From Thermoflexales bacterium (GTDB lineage: Bacteria > Chloroflexota > Anaerolineae > B4-G1 > SLSP01), in the NCBI GenBank assembly GCA_007125545.1, contig SLDA01000389.1, forward strand, positions 1-38,029: a stretch of 38,029 nucleotides of DNA. The letters run 5' to 3'. The notes under the pieces are model-generated. The model did not search any database. It was not told the origin of the DNA and saw nothing but the letters and a program-made list of their open reading frames with translations. Shown here piece after piece: positions 7,683 through 17,100 of this stretch (position 1 is its first letter; each line of letters starts with the position of its first letter). The position numbers and the translations under genes were made by a program.

Positions 7683-8930
7683 ATGGAACAGGCGATGACG
7701 GGCATACGGGATACGGAGCGCGGCTTCCGTACTCTGGCAACGATTGGGTACTTCGCGGCATTTGTGGCGCTGGGTCTTGCCTACGCCTCTCTGGGGCCAA
7801 CCCTGACCGATTTGGCTGTTGCGGTCGGGTCCAACTTGACGCAGATCAGCTACCTGTTCACAGCGCGTGGATTGGGTTACCTGGCGGGAAGCCTGGTGGG
7901 CGGCCGCCTCTACGATATGATGCGCGGGCATCCCGTGATGGCAGGCGTGCTCCTGATGACCAGCCTCCTGATGGCCGCTATTCCGATGGCGACAATGCTC
8001 TGGATGCTGATTGTGATGCTCTTTCTGATCGGTATGTCAGAGGGCGCTATCGATGTGGGGGGGAACACACTGCTCGTGTGGGTGCATAAGGACAAGGTCG
8101 CACCCTACATGAATGCCATGCACTTCTTCTTCGGCGTGGGCGCCTTCATATCTCCCATCATTATCGCGCAAGTTATGCTGATGGGTGGGGGGCTGCGCTG
8201 GTCCTACTGGGCGCTGGCGCTCCTGGCACTTCCGGTATCTGTTTTCGTGCTGCGTTTGAAAAGCCCGCAGCCGAATGGTTCGCCGGAAGCTGCTGCAGGT
8301 GCGTCTACCGAACCCGCTTCAGGACTGGCGCAGGGCGTTGCGGCGCTCGGGCGTGACTTACACCTTGTGGCCCTGATCGCAATCTTCTTCTTCTTGTATG
8401 TGGGTGCTGAGAGCGGCTTCGGGGGTTGGATCGCGACGTATGCGATGGCGACGGGTTTGGGTGATGCGACGACAGCGGCGTATTTGACCTCGGCTTTCTG
8501 GGGTGCGTTGACCCTGGGACGGCTTCTTTCGATTCCTATCGCGGCACGCTTCACGCCGCGGCAAGTCCTTTTCGGCGATCTGGTCGGCTGCCTCGTAAGT
8601 GTGGGGGTGCTGTTGCTGTGGCCTGGCGTCGCTATCGCGACCTGGATCGGCACCTTCGGCGCGGGCTTCGCGATGGCGTCGATCTTTCCGACCACGCTAT
8701 CCCTGGCCGAGCGGCATATGACGATCTCGGGCACCATCACGGCCTTCTTCTTCGTCGGTGGCAGTCTCGGCGGTATGGCACTGCCCTGGCTGATCGGCCA
8801 GCTCTTCGAACGTGTGGGACCACAGGTGACACCGGTCACGATTATGGGCGCGGTAGCGCTGAGCTGTGCCATCTTCTTGTTGATGGGGCTGCATACCCGG
8901 CGGGGTAGGGGAGGGGTGATTGGCAGGTAG
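7683..8930 (+). CDS. MFS transporter, FHS/MFSD4-like sugar or metabolite permease
   Basis: A 415-residue membrane protein with about twelve hydrophobic helices in two halves separated by a cytoplasmic loop near residues 195-215 (rich in Pro, Ala, Glu). Helix 1 contains FVALGLAYASLGPTLTDLA and the loop 2-3 contains the MFS signature-like GRLYDMMRGHPVM. Helix 4-5 carries GMSEGAIDVGGNTLLVW, a sequence style seen in the fucose/glucose FHS-type and MFSD4 group, where acidic and Asn residues in this helix bind substrate and cation. Start ATG has GAGGAG six bases upstream; a second ATG five codons on is possible. The substrate cannot be told from sequence; it stands as its own transcript followed by the DUF6062 gene. 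Confidence 0.85.
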   Translation: MEQAMTGIRDTERGFRTLATIGYFAAFVALGLAYASLGPTLTDLAVAVGSNLTQISYLFTARGLGYLAGSLVGGRLYDMMRGHPVMAGVLLMTSLLMAAIPMATMLWMLIVMLFLIGMSEGAIDVGGNTLLVWVHKDKVAPYMNAMHFFFGVGAFISPIIIAQVMLMGGGLRWSYWALALLALPVSVFVLRLKSPQPNGSPEAAAGASTEPASGLAQGVAALGRDLHLVALIAIFFFLYVGAESGFGGWIATYAMATGLGDATTAAYLTSAFWGALTLGRLLSIPIAARFTPRQVLFGDLVGCLVSVGVLLLWPGVAIATWIGTFGAGFAMASIFPTTLSLAERHMTISGTITAFFFVGGSLGGMALPWLIGQLFERVGPQVTPVTIMGAVALSCAIFLLMGLHTRRGRGGVIGR

Positions 8931-9001
8931 AGTGCTTGGCTTAAGCTCGCGGGGGCTGGTGGTTCCGGAAGGACTCTCTATACACCGGCATTACGGCAGA
9001 G

Positions 9002-9724
9002 ATGATGATGGAGGGTAAGCACAAGGTTGACCCCGGCCTGGCCCCCTTGCAGATAGAACTGCGCGAGGCGATGGGACGCTGGGGATGTCCGCTCTGCCGG
9101 CTCTCTATCAAGGCTGAGCACGCCTTCATCGCCTCACTCACTTACGAGCGCGTGCTCGATCTGAAGACGCGAGATGCGCTGAAGGCCTCCCGCGGGCTGT
9201 GCGAGTCCCACACGCGGTACTGGCAACACGTGCAAGGCTCCGCGCTGGGCATTGCTATCGTTTCCCGCGTGTCTGTACTCGACCTACTCCGCGATACCGA
9301 TGAAGCCAAAACCCGTCCGGGATCACTGTTTCGCCGCCGGGACCGGGCCGGTGATACCGCAGCGCGGCTGGAGGAATCTGGTCCCTGTCCCGCTTGTGAG
9401 ATTGGAGCCGGTACCGTGCAGCGTTTCGGTGCGTTACTCCTCCAGGACATCGAGGACGAAGCGGCGCAGGAAGGTCTGTTGGCGAGCGGGGGAGTGTGCC
9501 TGCCACACTTGCGGACCATCCTACAGCTGCGGCATGCCGAGCGGGCTTTTGATGCCCTGATGCGTGTTCAGCGTCAGGCTTGGGCAAAGTTGATGGGCGA
9601 GCTGGAAGAGTTCATCCGCAAGAACGACTACCGCTTCACGGACGAGCCGATGAGCGAGGCTGAGGCCACCTCGTGGACGCGTGTGCTCGATGTGCTTCAG
9701 GGTCTGAACGACAAGACCGGGTAG
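9002..9724 (+). CDS. DUF6062-like protein with two Cys2/Cys-His modules
   Basis: A 240-residue soluble protein. It contains two copies of a pattern: CPLC (Cys29, Cys32) with later GLCESH (Cys67, His70), and CPAC (Cys129, Cys132) with GVCLPH (Cys166, His169). The spacing (about 34 residues between the CxxC and the CxxH) is the same in both, so the protein looks like an internal duplication of a C2CH metal- or redox-type module, as in the uncharacterised DUF6062 family. The linker and C-terminus are helical. Three ATG codons lie in a row at 9002-9010 with only a weak ribosome binding site, so the exact start is uncertain by two codons. It lies 71 bases after the MFS gene in the same direction. 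The gene at 9735 converges on it with only 10 bases between stops. Confidence 0.7.
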   Translation: MMMEGKHKVDPGLAPLQIELREAMGRWGCPLCRLSIKAEHAFIASLTYERVLDLKTRDALKASRGLCESHTRYWQHVQGSALGIAIVSRVSVLDLLRDTDEAKTRPGSLFRRRDRAGDTAARLEESGPCPACEIGAGTVQRFGALLLQDIEDEAAQEGLLASGGVCLPHLRTILQLRHAERAFDALMRVQRQAWAKLMGELEEFIRKNDYRFTDEPMSEAEATSWTRVLDVLQGLNDKTG

Positions 9725-9734
9725 CCGCGCCGGT

Positions 9735-12509
9735 TCACGACACGCTTCCCGCTTCTGCTCTCCTTGCCGCTCCACGGCGCTCCACACCATAGTCGACCGC
9801 TGGGGTGGAAGCCAGAGGTAGCCGGATCGTGATCTGTGTTCCCGGTCGCTCGGCGTCCTCCCTCACCGGACTGATCGCCTGTATTGTGCCATTGTGCGAC
9901 TCGACGATGGCTTTCACGAGTGCCAACCCCAGGCCCGTCCCTCCGTAGCGGCGCTTGGCGCTGCCGTCTACCTGATAGAAGCGCTCGAAGATGCGGGACA
10001 ACTTGTCGTCCGGCACACCGATTCCATCATCGGTGACCGACAGACAGGCTGAATGCTCCTCAATCCAGAGCCGCACGTCGATCTGTCCCCCGGAGCGTGT
10101 GAACTTCAGTGAGTTCCCCAGAAGATTATCCAACACTCTGCGGATATGGATCGGCACGCCGGTTACTACCACCGGATGTTCGGGCCACTCACCGGACAGC
10201 TCGAGGTTACGTTCTTGCGCCTGGCTTGCGAACTCACGAATCGCCATCTCCACGGTTTTGCAGAGATCGACGAATTCCCGAGTTTCCACAGTGCGATCCA
10301 CGTTCCAGAGAAGCGAGATATCTTCTACCAAACTGCGGAGCATACGGCTACGGCGGGCAATCACGCCGATGGCATCCGACTGCTCAGCGATGAGCACCGG
10401 TCCCAATTGCCCCGTATCAAGCATCTCTGCGTATCCCATCACGAGGGCCAGCGGGGTCCGCAACTCGTGAGAGATGTTCTGGATCAACTCATCCTTCATC
10501 TGGTCGAGCTCTTCCTGGCGACGCAGCGCTTCGCTGGTGAGCTCGGCTTGATGGGAGATCCACTCGTAGAAACGCACATTTTGAATCGCCAGGGCAATGG
10601 GCACGCTCAGTGTGGAGATCAGGGCCGTATCTGCAGGCGTAAACCGGCGACCGTGGCGCGAGAAAGAGATAAAGCCGATGGTCTCGCCCCGAGCCTCGAG
10701 CGGTTGGTCGAAGGTGGCAGTGCAGGCTGGGTCCAGTCCTACGACGGAGGTCCACTGTCGGCTGCGGGGTGCTTTCAACAGCGTGCAATCGCTATGACCC
10801 GGTGTCATCCAGTCGGTCCACGGAATGCCCGGGTTGTTGCGCAACTCGGCGTTGAGCCGTGAGAAGGCCGCCGCGCGGAGACCTTCAGCGGCGACAGCAA
10901 CCAGGGTCTCGGAGGTGGCATCCCATAGATAGAGCAGACAAATGTCGGCTTCCAGTGCCCGGCTGGTCTGATGCACCGCGCGCTCGACAACTTCCTGGAG
11001 TAGCAGTGTTTCGGATAGGGTGTGCGAAAGCTGGTTCAGAATGCGCAGCCGGTTGCGCTCTTGCTCGAGATGTGAGATGAGATGTAAGTGCTGGTAGGTC
11101 GCGGCGACGTGATCGGCAAAGAGCCGCAGATGCTGGGCGTCTTCGTTAGCCAGGGGCCGATCTGCCGTAGCTTCGGCAACGATGAAGCCGATCAGCTCCC
11201 CGCGCACGATAAGCGGTACGCCGGTCGCCGTGTGGGGCCACAATGGGGCTGCAGGGCCCGCCAACACGGCGCCGTCACCCGCACCCGATGGCTCGAACGG
11301 ACGACCAAGATCGACAATCACCGATTCGCGCATCTCAAGGATGCGCTGGATGATCGGCAGATCGGCGACCGTGGCGCCTGCCTGAATCCGCGCACCCACC
11401 GTGTCGGCAATCTCCCCATTCGTGATCTGCGCAGCCACCTTCAGTCTCTGCTGGTCGATGAGGCCGATGGTGACCGCGGCGCATGGCCAGATCTCAGCGA
11501 CCTGCTCCGCAGCCTTTTCCAGGGCTTGCTCTGGGGTTTGAGCTCGGGCCAGCACCAGTCCTGCGCGCGACAACGCCTCCAGGCGCCGGCGCGAGGCTTC
11601 CCGGGCGGTAACATCCATCACCGTTGCAATGACGGCCAGACGCTGCGCATGGATTGTGCGGGCGCCATGTTCCTCGATGTCAATGGCGGTGCCGTCCTTA
11701 CGCTTCCCGCGATACTGGTACTGGACCGCTCTAACCTGGCCGGACACCCGCTTCGCGACATTCTCCGCAACGATTTCCCGGCACTCCGGAGCGGTGAGAT
11801 CCAGGGGGCCGAGGCGGTCGATGATTTCGTGGGGCGAATCGTAGCCAAACATCCGCACGAAGGCAGGATTCACGTAACGGTAGAGATCGTTCTGGATCAG
11901 GACGATGCCCACGAGGGAGTGTTCGGCAAGGCGGCGAAAGCGGTCTTCTGAGATACGGAGCGCTTCCTCGGCGCGCCTGCTGCGCTCCTCTGCGGCGATG
12001 CTGTCCACAGCGAGGGCGAGGTCTCCATTTAGCTCTTGCAGGATCTGCAACTCCTCGCACTCTATCTCCTGCATCGCGGCGGTACCGACTACCAACACGA
12101 GTGTTGGACTGATCAGCTCGCTGTAGCTGAGTGGCGTGGGAAAGGCAGCCAGGACCCATTCCGACCCGGTACGCGCCGAAGATGGCTCGATAGGCAGCCG
12201 CTCGATCACACGCTGTTGCACGCGCGCAGCGCTGCGGGCGATGCGCGCCGCCCATTCAATGATCGCTTCGTCCTCACCGTGCGATGCCTGCCCATTGAGG
12301 GAGCCCTTGTACGCCTGCGTCTCAATCTCGTCCGCTTGCAGCAGTTCGCCCAACCATACAAAGCTATAGGCCAGCTCTCCGTGGATGATCTGGCACGCCT
12401 CTAAAAGAAGCTGTTCCTTGTCCTCGCGCGCCCGCAGGATGGCATGGTTGACGCGGCTGAGGGCGGCAAGCCTGTGGTTGATACGTTCCAGATGGCGTTC
12501 TTGATCCAC
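9735..12509 (-). CDS. Multi-sensor histidine kinase (GAF-PAS-GAF-GAF-HisKA-HATPase)
   Basis: A 924-residue cytoplasmic kinase without transmembrane helices. Domains in order: GAF-like (about 17-170), PAS (189-305, with SEDRFRRLAEHSLVGIVL and FGYDSPHEI), GAF (312-470), GAF (490-655), a HisKA dimerisation helix with the phospho-acceptor His681 in ISHELRTPLALVMGY, and a HATPase domain (about 780-905) with N box LDNLLGNSLKF, G1 box DDGIGVPDD, F box IFERFYQ and G2 box GGTGLGLAL. All kinase motifs are intact. Start is GTG at 12509 with GGGAG six bases upstream. It lies 63 bases downstream of the 8-oxoguanine deaminase gene and may share its transcript. No response regulator is encoded nearby, so it is an orphan kinase. 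Its GAF/PAS domains would sense a soluble ligand, redox state or light; which one is not shown. Confidence 0.93.
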   Translation of the reverse strand: MDQERHLERINHRLAALSRVNHAILRAREDKEQLLLEACQIIHGELAYSFVWLGELLQADEIETQAYKGSLNGQASHGEDEAIIEWAARIARSAARVQQRVIERLPIEPSSARTGSEWVLAAFPTPLSYSELISPTLVLVVGTAAMQEIECEELQILQELNGDLALAVDSIAAEERSRRAEEALRISEDRFRRLAEHSLVGIVLIQNDLYRYVNPAFVRMFGYDSPHEIIDRLGPLDLTAPECREIVAENVAKRVSGQVRAVQYQYRGKRKDGTAIDIEEHGARTIHAQRLAVIATVMDVTAREASRRRLEALSRAGLVLARAQTPEQALEKAAEQVAEIWPCAAVTIGLIDQQRLKVAAQITNGEIADTVGARIQAGATVADLPIIQRILEMRESVIVDLGRPFEPSGAGDGAVLAGPAAPLWPHTATGVPLIVRGELIGFIVAEATADRPLANEDAQHLRLFADHVAATYQHLHLISHLEQERNRLRILNQLSHTLSETLLLQEVVERAVHQTSRALEADICLLYLWDATSETLVAVAAEGLRAAAFSRLNAELRNNPGIPWTDWMTPGHSDCTLLKAPRSRQWTSVVGLDPACTATFDQPLEARGETIGFISFSRHGRRFTPADTALISTLSVPIALAIQNVRFYEWISHQAELTSEALRRQEELDQMKDELIQNISHELRTPLALVMGYAEMLDTGQLGPVLIAEQSDAIGVIARRSRMLRSLVEDISLLWNVDRTVETREFVDLCKTVEMAIREFASQAQERNLELSGEWPEHPVVVTGVPIHIRRVLDNLLGNSLKFTRSGGQIDVRLWIEEHSACLSVTDDGIGVPDDKLSRIFERFYQVDGSAKRRYGGTGLGLALVKAIVESHNGTIQAISPVREDAERPGTQITIRLPLASTPAVDYGVERRGAARRAEAGSVS

Positions 12510-12572
12510 GCTTATCTCCCTGGTCCCCTGAGTGCTATGATTCCGGTAGGGTGCGTTGAACGAAATCCGTGT

Positions 12573-13925
12573 TTATGCGACGAGTTGGCCGGCGATGCGA
12601 TTGTGATGCTCAATGAGCACAGGTAGGTCAGCGGTCAGCAAGCTCCCGTCCTGGACGATGACCCGGCCATTGATGATGGCGAGGTCAACGTTCTGTGGTG
12701 CGCAGAGTACCGTTGCCGCCGGCGCATCGTGCGGCGCGGCGCCTGCGTAGGACAGGCTATCCAATCGTAAGCCGATGAGATCGGCGGCTTTTCCGGGAGC
12801 GAGCTGCCCGATGTCATCGCGTCCCAAGACCTCGGCACCTCCCCGTGTCGCGATCCACAGCGCTTCCTCCGACGTGAGGCCGGCCGGGTTGCCAAGAACC
12901 CGCTGCAGAAGGAGGGCGATGCGGGCTTCCGCCAGCATATGCGAGCTATCATTGCTTGCGGATCCGTCGACGCCCAGCCCCACGGGCACGCCCGCATCGA
13001 GATAGGCGCGTACCGGAGCGATTCCGGATGCCAGGCGCATATTGGACGAGGGGCAGTGTGCGATGCCGGTCCGGGTCGCTGCCAGTTGTGCGATCTCCTT
13101 CCCGTTGATGTGGACCCCATGGGCGAACCAGACGTCATCTCCGAGCCATCCCAGCGACTCGGCATAGTCGACAGGGCGCTTGCCTACGGCCTCCAGGCAG
13201 TATGCGTTTTCATCGCGGGTCTCGGCGAGATGTGTGTGGAGCCGGACCCCATAGGCGCGCGCCAGTTCTGCCGACGCGCGCATAAGCTCCTGGGTCACGG
13301 AGAATGGAGAGCACGGTGCTACCCCAATGCGCAGCATCGCATAGGGCTCGGGATCGTGGTAAGTTTCGATGACGCGACGCGTGTCTTGCAGAATGTGTGG
13401 CTCAGACTCGACTATCCGGTCGGGTGGCAGCCCGCCCTGGCTCTCGCCGAGGCTCATAGAGCCGCGGGTGGCGTGAAACCGGATGCCTAGCTCCTGTGCG
13501 GCACGGATCTCGTCATCCAACCTGGCGTCGTTGGGAAAGATGTAGAGGTGGTCTGACGTGGTCGTGCAGCCGGAGAGCAATAATTCGGCGAGTCCCACTC
13601 CCGCACTGACATAGACAGCCTCCGCCGAGAGCCGGGCCCAGATCGGATAGAGGATTTTGAGCCATGAGAAGAGCCCTACGTCCTGGGTGCCGGGGAGGGC
13701 CCGTGTGAGCGTTTGATAGAGGTGGTGGTGGGTGTTGACCAAACCGGGCAGGAGCAGTAGCCCTCGCGCGTTGAGTGTCTCGTCGGCTTCACGCGGTAGG
13801 GTGTCGGTGGCGCCAATGGCCTCGATGACACGATCTTTGATATACACGCCCCCATCAGGGATACGCAACCGTGCATCATCCATCGTCACAACCAAGTGGG
13901 CATGTTCGATCTTTAAGGTCGCCAT
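12573..13925 (-). CDS. 8-oxoguanine deaminase (amidohydrolase family)
   Basis: A 450-residue amidohydrolase. Metal-binding residues are visible: His66 and His68 in LVNTHHHLYQTLTRAL, a later LHTHLAE and HGVHINGKE, and an Asp in GVDGSASNDSSHML. The combination of TRALPGTQD, LFSWLKILYPIWARL and the CPSSNMRLASGIAP segment matches 8-oxoguanine deaminases (EC 3.5.4.32) better than guanine or S-adenosylhomocysteine deaminases; these convert 8-oxoguanine to uric acid and salvage or detoxify oxidised purine. The start ATG at 13925 has GGAGG six bases upstream, which excludes the ten-codon extension. A promoter is seen at 13946-13973. The histidine kinase gene follows. Substrate assignment is inferred from family resemblance; isocytosine-type deamination is an alternative. 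Confidence 0.85.
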   Translation of the reverse strand: MATLKIEHAHLVVTMDDARLRIPDGGVYIKDRVIEAIGATDTLPREADETLNARGLLLLPGLVNTHHHLYQTLTRALPGTQDVGLFSWLKILYPIWARLSAEAVYVSAGVGLAELLLSGCTTTSDHLYIFPNDARLDDEIRAAQELGIRFHATRGSMSLGESQGGLPPDRIVESEPHILQDTRRVIETYHDPEPYAMLRIGVAPCSPFSVTQELMRASAELARAYGVRLHTHLAETRDENAYCLEAVGKRPVDYAESLGWLGDDVWFAHGVHINGKEIAQLAATRTGIAHCPSSNMRLASGIAPVRAYLDAGVPVGLGVDGSASNDSSHMLAEARIALLLQRVLGNPAGLTSEEALWIATRGGAEVLGRDDIGQLAPGKAADLIGLRLDSLSYAGAAPHDAPAATVLCAPQNVDLAIINGRVIVQDGSLLTADLPVLIEHHNRIAGQLVA

Positions 13926-13945
13926 GACACGCCTCCAATAGGGAT

Positions 13946-13973
13946 AGTGTAGCACACAAAGTTAGAATCGCAA
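13946..13973 (-). promoter_or_regulatory. Promoter for the 8-oxoguanine deaminase gene
   Basis: On the minus strand TTGCGA (13973-13968), a 16-base spacer and TACACT (13951-13946) give a plausible sigma-70 promoter. Transcription would begin close to 13939, giving a leader of about 14 bases that still contains the GGAGG site. Confidence 0.45.
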
Positions 13974-14012
13974 GCAAAGAGAGCGGAACCCCCGTCTTCT
14001 CAAAGAAAGATG

Positions 14013-14042
14013 TTGATTGGTGGTATGGACCGGTTCTATGGT
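14013..14042 (+). promoter_or_regulatory. Possible promoter for the large secreted amidase-like gene
   Basis: TTGATT (14013-14018), an 18-base spacer and TATGGT (14037-14042), with a second AT-rich box TATAGT at 14042-14047. The leader to the ATG at 14120 would be about 70 bases. Spacing is a little long, so this is moderate evidence. Confidence 0.4.
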
Positions 14043-14119
14043 ATAGTAGGGTAGCCGTAGGCTCAAGAACGCGGGCCCTGCTGCGGCCATCTCCATCCCG
14101 GACTTCAGGAGGACATCCA

Positions 14120-17100
14120 ATGGACAAACGACTGTGGCGACTGGTGACACTGGGGCTTGTCGTCTTGAGTGGACTGGCTTTTCCCGCAGCGTCGGCTTCG
14201 GTTAAGATCTCATCCCCCGTCGGGTTTGCCCCGATAGAGCCCCGACCCGTCACTATCGATGAGGAGGAGCTCGAAGCCGTGCTCGGCCAGGCAGCGCTCG
14301 ATGTGCGGAGCGCCCGTGTCGAAGGGGAGGAGCTGACTATCTGCCTGCATGTGTCTGTTGAAGAGCTGGCTGCCGGCGGCTGGCTGGGTATCGAGTCGGT
14401 GACGGAAGCTGTGCGGCTGGCGATGACCGAGGTTGCGTGGACAACGCTTCACGTTGAGGCCTGGGACGAGGCGCAGGGTCGCTGCCGTGCACTCTCTTCC
14501 TTCGCGCCCGAAGAGCCGGTGTCCGGCGCACCGATCGTGGAGACACCCCTTCTTAGCGAGCCGGCAGCCGCGGCGGCGCTTTCCGCCGAGTTTCCCAAGT
14601 CTTTGCACGGCAAGACCGTCTACATCAGCGCCGGGCATGGATGGTTCTACAACGGCTCCAGATGGCGCACCCAGCGCCCGGTCTATCAGGGTTTCATTGA
14701 GGATCACAACAATGCCGAAGTGGTGACCCAGTATCTTATTCCCTACTTGGAGAACGCGGGTGCGACGGTCGTCCCCGTTCGCGAGCGCGACTGGAGTGCC
14801 ACGGCGCTGATAGCGAACAACGATCAGGGCGCCCCCATCTATACCGAATCGGGCTCGTGGTCGATGGGGGCTCATGGCGCCGGTGGCTATGACGGGGGCA
14901 GCTATCGTTACGCCGACGCTCAGTCAGGTAGCACGACGGCCACCGCACAGTGGCGGCTCTCCGTGCCCAGCTCCGGCACCTATGCGGTCTATGCCTGGGT
15001 CTATCCGGGCAGCAATCGAATCCCCGATGCAACCTATACGGTGGCCCACGCAGGTGGCAGTACGAAGGTTGTTCTCGATCAGCGCGTCATGCCGCAGACC
15101 TGGCGCTATCTCGGTACTTTTCCCTTCTACGGCGGTGAGGCGACGGTCACCTTGGATAACCGCACTTCCTCTGGAGGGGGTGTCGTGGTAGCAGATGCGA
15201 TTCGCCTGGGTGGTGGTACCTTCAACACGCTCGCGGGGATCCCTCTCTTGGCGCCGGCAACTTCGTATTCGCCCTCGACACCGCCCGACAGCGCTCCGAA
15301 CAAGCCCTGGTGGGAGACCTCGACCTTCTACTGGGCCCAGCGAATGGGCTTCAATCCCAGTCATTGGTCGTACTTTAACGATGTAGTGGGACGTCCGCTC
15401 TTTGCACGATGGCACCAGCGCGTTGCCGGCACCGACGCTGTTAACAACGCCGTCTATATCTCCTGGCACTCCAATGGATGGAATGGCACGGTCCGCGGCA
15501 CCGAAAGCTACATCCACAACGGTTCGACGCACCCTGTGACGCCCGGTAGCGCCGCGCTTCAGGCGGCGGTTCACGACGAGCTAATCCGCGACATCCGCGC
15601 CGGATGGGATCCGGCCTGGCTGGACCGCGGCAAGAAGCGCGCGAACCTGGGGGAATTGCGGATGCTGTGGGACCCAGAGCACGAGCACGCGCGCATTCCC
15701 GGCGTCTTGCTTGAGATCGCATTCCACGATCATCCGGAGGATGCGAACGCGCTTAAGGAACCGCTCTTCAATCAGCTCGCGGCTCGCGCCGTCTATCAGG
15801 GCATTGTCAAGTACTTCAATGCGGTGGGTCAGCCGGGCGATCTCGTGTTGGCACCCGAGCCGCCGGACGCCTTGAGGGTCCAGAATGTCGGGGGCGGTGC
15901 TGTGCGGGTGGCGTGGGCTCCTTCGCCCACCGACAACGTTGGCCTCCGGGGAAGTGCGGCGACCGGGTATCGGGTCTACACAAGCCCGGATGGCTTCGCC
16001 TGGGGCGAGCCCTATAGGGTAAGTGGGACTGAGTTGACCCTCTCCAACCTCACACTTGGACAGACTGTTTACGTGCGTGTGACGGCGACCAACGCCGGCG
16101 GCGAATCTTTTCCCACGGAGATTCTGGGCGCCAGGGTGGGCCAGCCCAGTCTGCTGATCGTCAACGGGTTCGATTTGCTGTGCCGTTCCGGTCGGATCGT
16201 CGAAGACGATCCGGTCGAGCGGGTGAACCTGCGTATGTGGCTCGACCAGATGAACAGCCGCGCCTACGTGGTGCATCACGGGCAGGCGGTCCCGACGGGC
16301 TATGCCTGGGACAGCGCCAGCAACGAAGCGGTGAGCCGTGGGCAGGTGGCGCTGGCCGGGTATGGCATCGTGAATTGGATTCTCGGCGAGGAGGCGCCAG
16401 AGCCGCTCAGCCAGACCGAACGCAATCTGCTGAAGAGCTACCTCACTTCGAATCGCGCGCTCCTGATCAGCGGGTCGGAGTACGCGTGGGACCTCGAGGC
16501 TCAGGGGCGCGACCCGGATTTCCTGCACCACTACCTTTACACGGGCTACGTCGCCAACGACGCCGGGACTCGTACGGTGCGGCCCACCGGTACGGGGATC
16601 TTCGCCGGTCTGGCCGACCTGCATTTCGACGCGCCCGGAGAATATACCGTCGACAGCCCCGATGTCCTCCGACCGTATCCCGGCTCGGGTGCGGAAGTTG
16701 CGCTGACCTATGTGGGCGGCACCGCAGGAGGAGGCGCGGCCGCCATTCAGCACGCGGTGCCTGTGGCAGGGGGTATAAGCTGCCGGCGTGTGGTGGCGCT
16801 GGGCTTTCCTTTCGAGTCGCTCCGTCCTGCGGAGCGGGCTGCCGTGATGGAGCGGGCCCTCAGCTATCTCGATTGTGCGGTCAACACCCGCATTTCCTCG
16901 CCCGAGGAGGGTAGGTATTACGCGTCGACGCCCGAGTTCACAGGGTCGGTCCTGGGGCCCGATGTCACGGAGGTGGAGCTGCAACTACGTGGCGAGCACG
17001 GACTCTACTGGACACCTTCCGGTTGGTCGCCGGTGCCGACGTGGGTCCCTGCTCTACCTCCGCCAGAGGCGTGGCGCCGCCAATTTGTGCTCGAGGACGG

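Noticed and set aside
15581-16984. 467-residue minus-strand ORF opposite the amidase gene
   Set aside because: Shadow of the plus-strand coding frame, with no ribosome site and no recognisable domain; the same holds for 20274-21347 opposite gmd.
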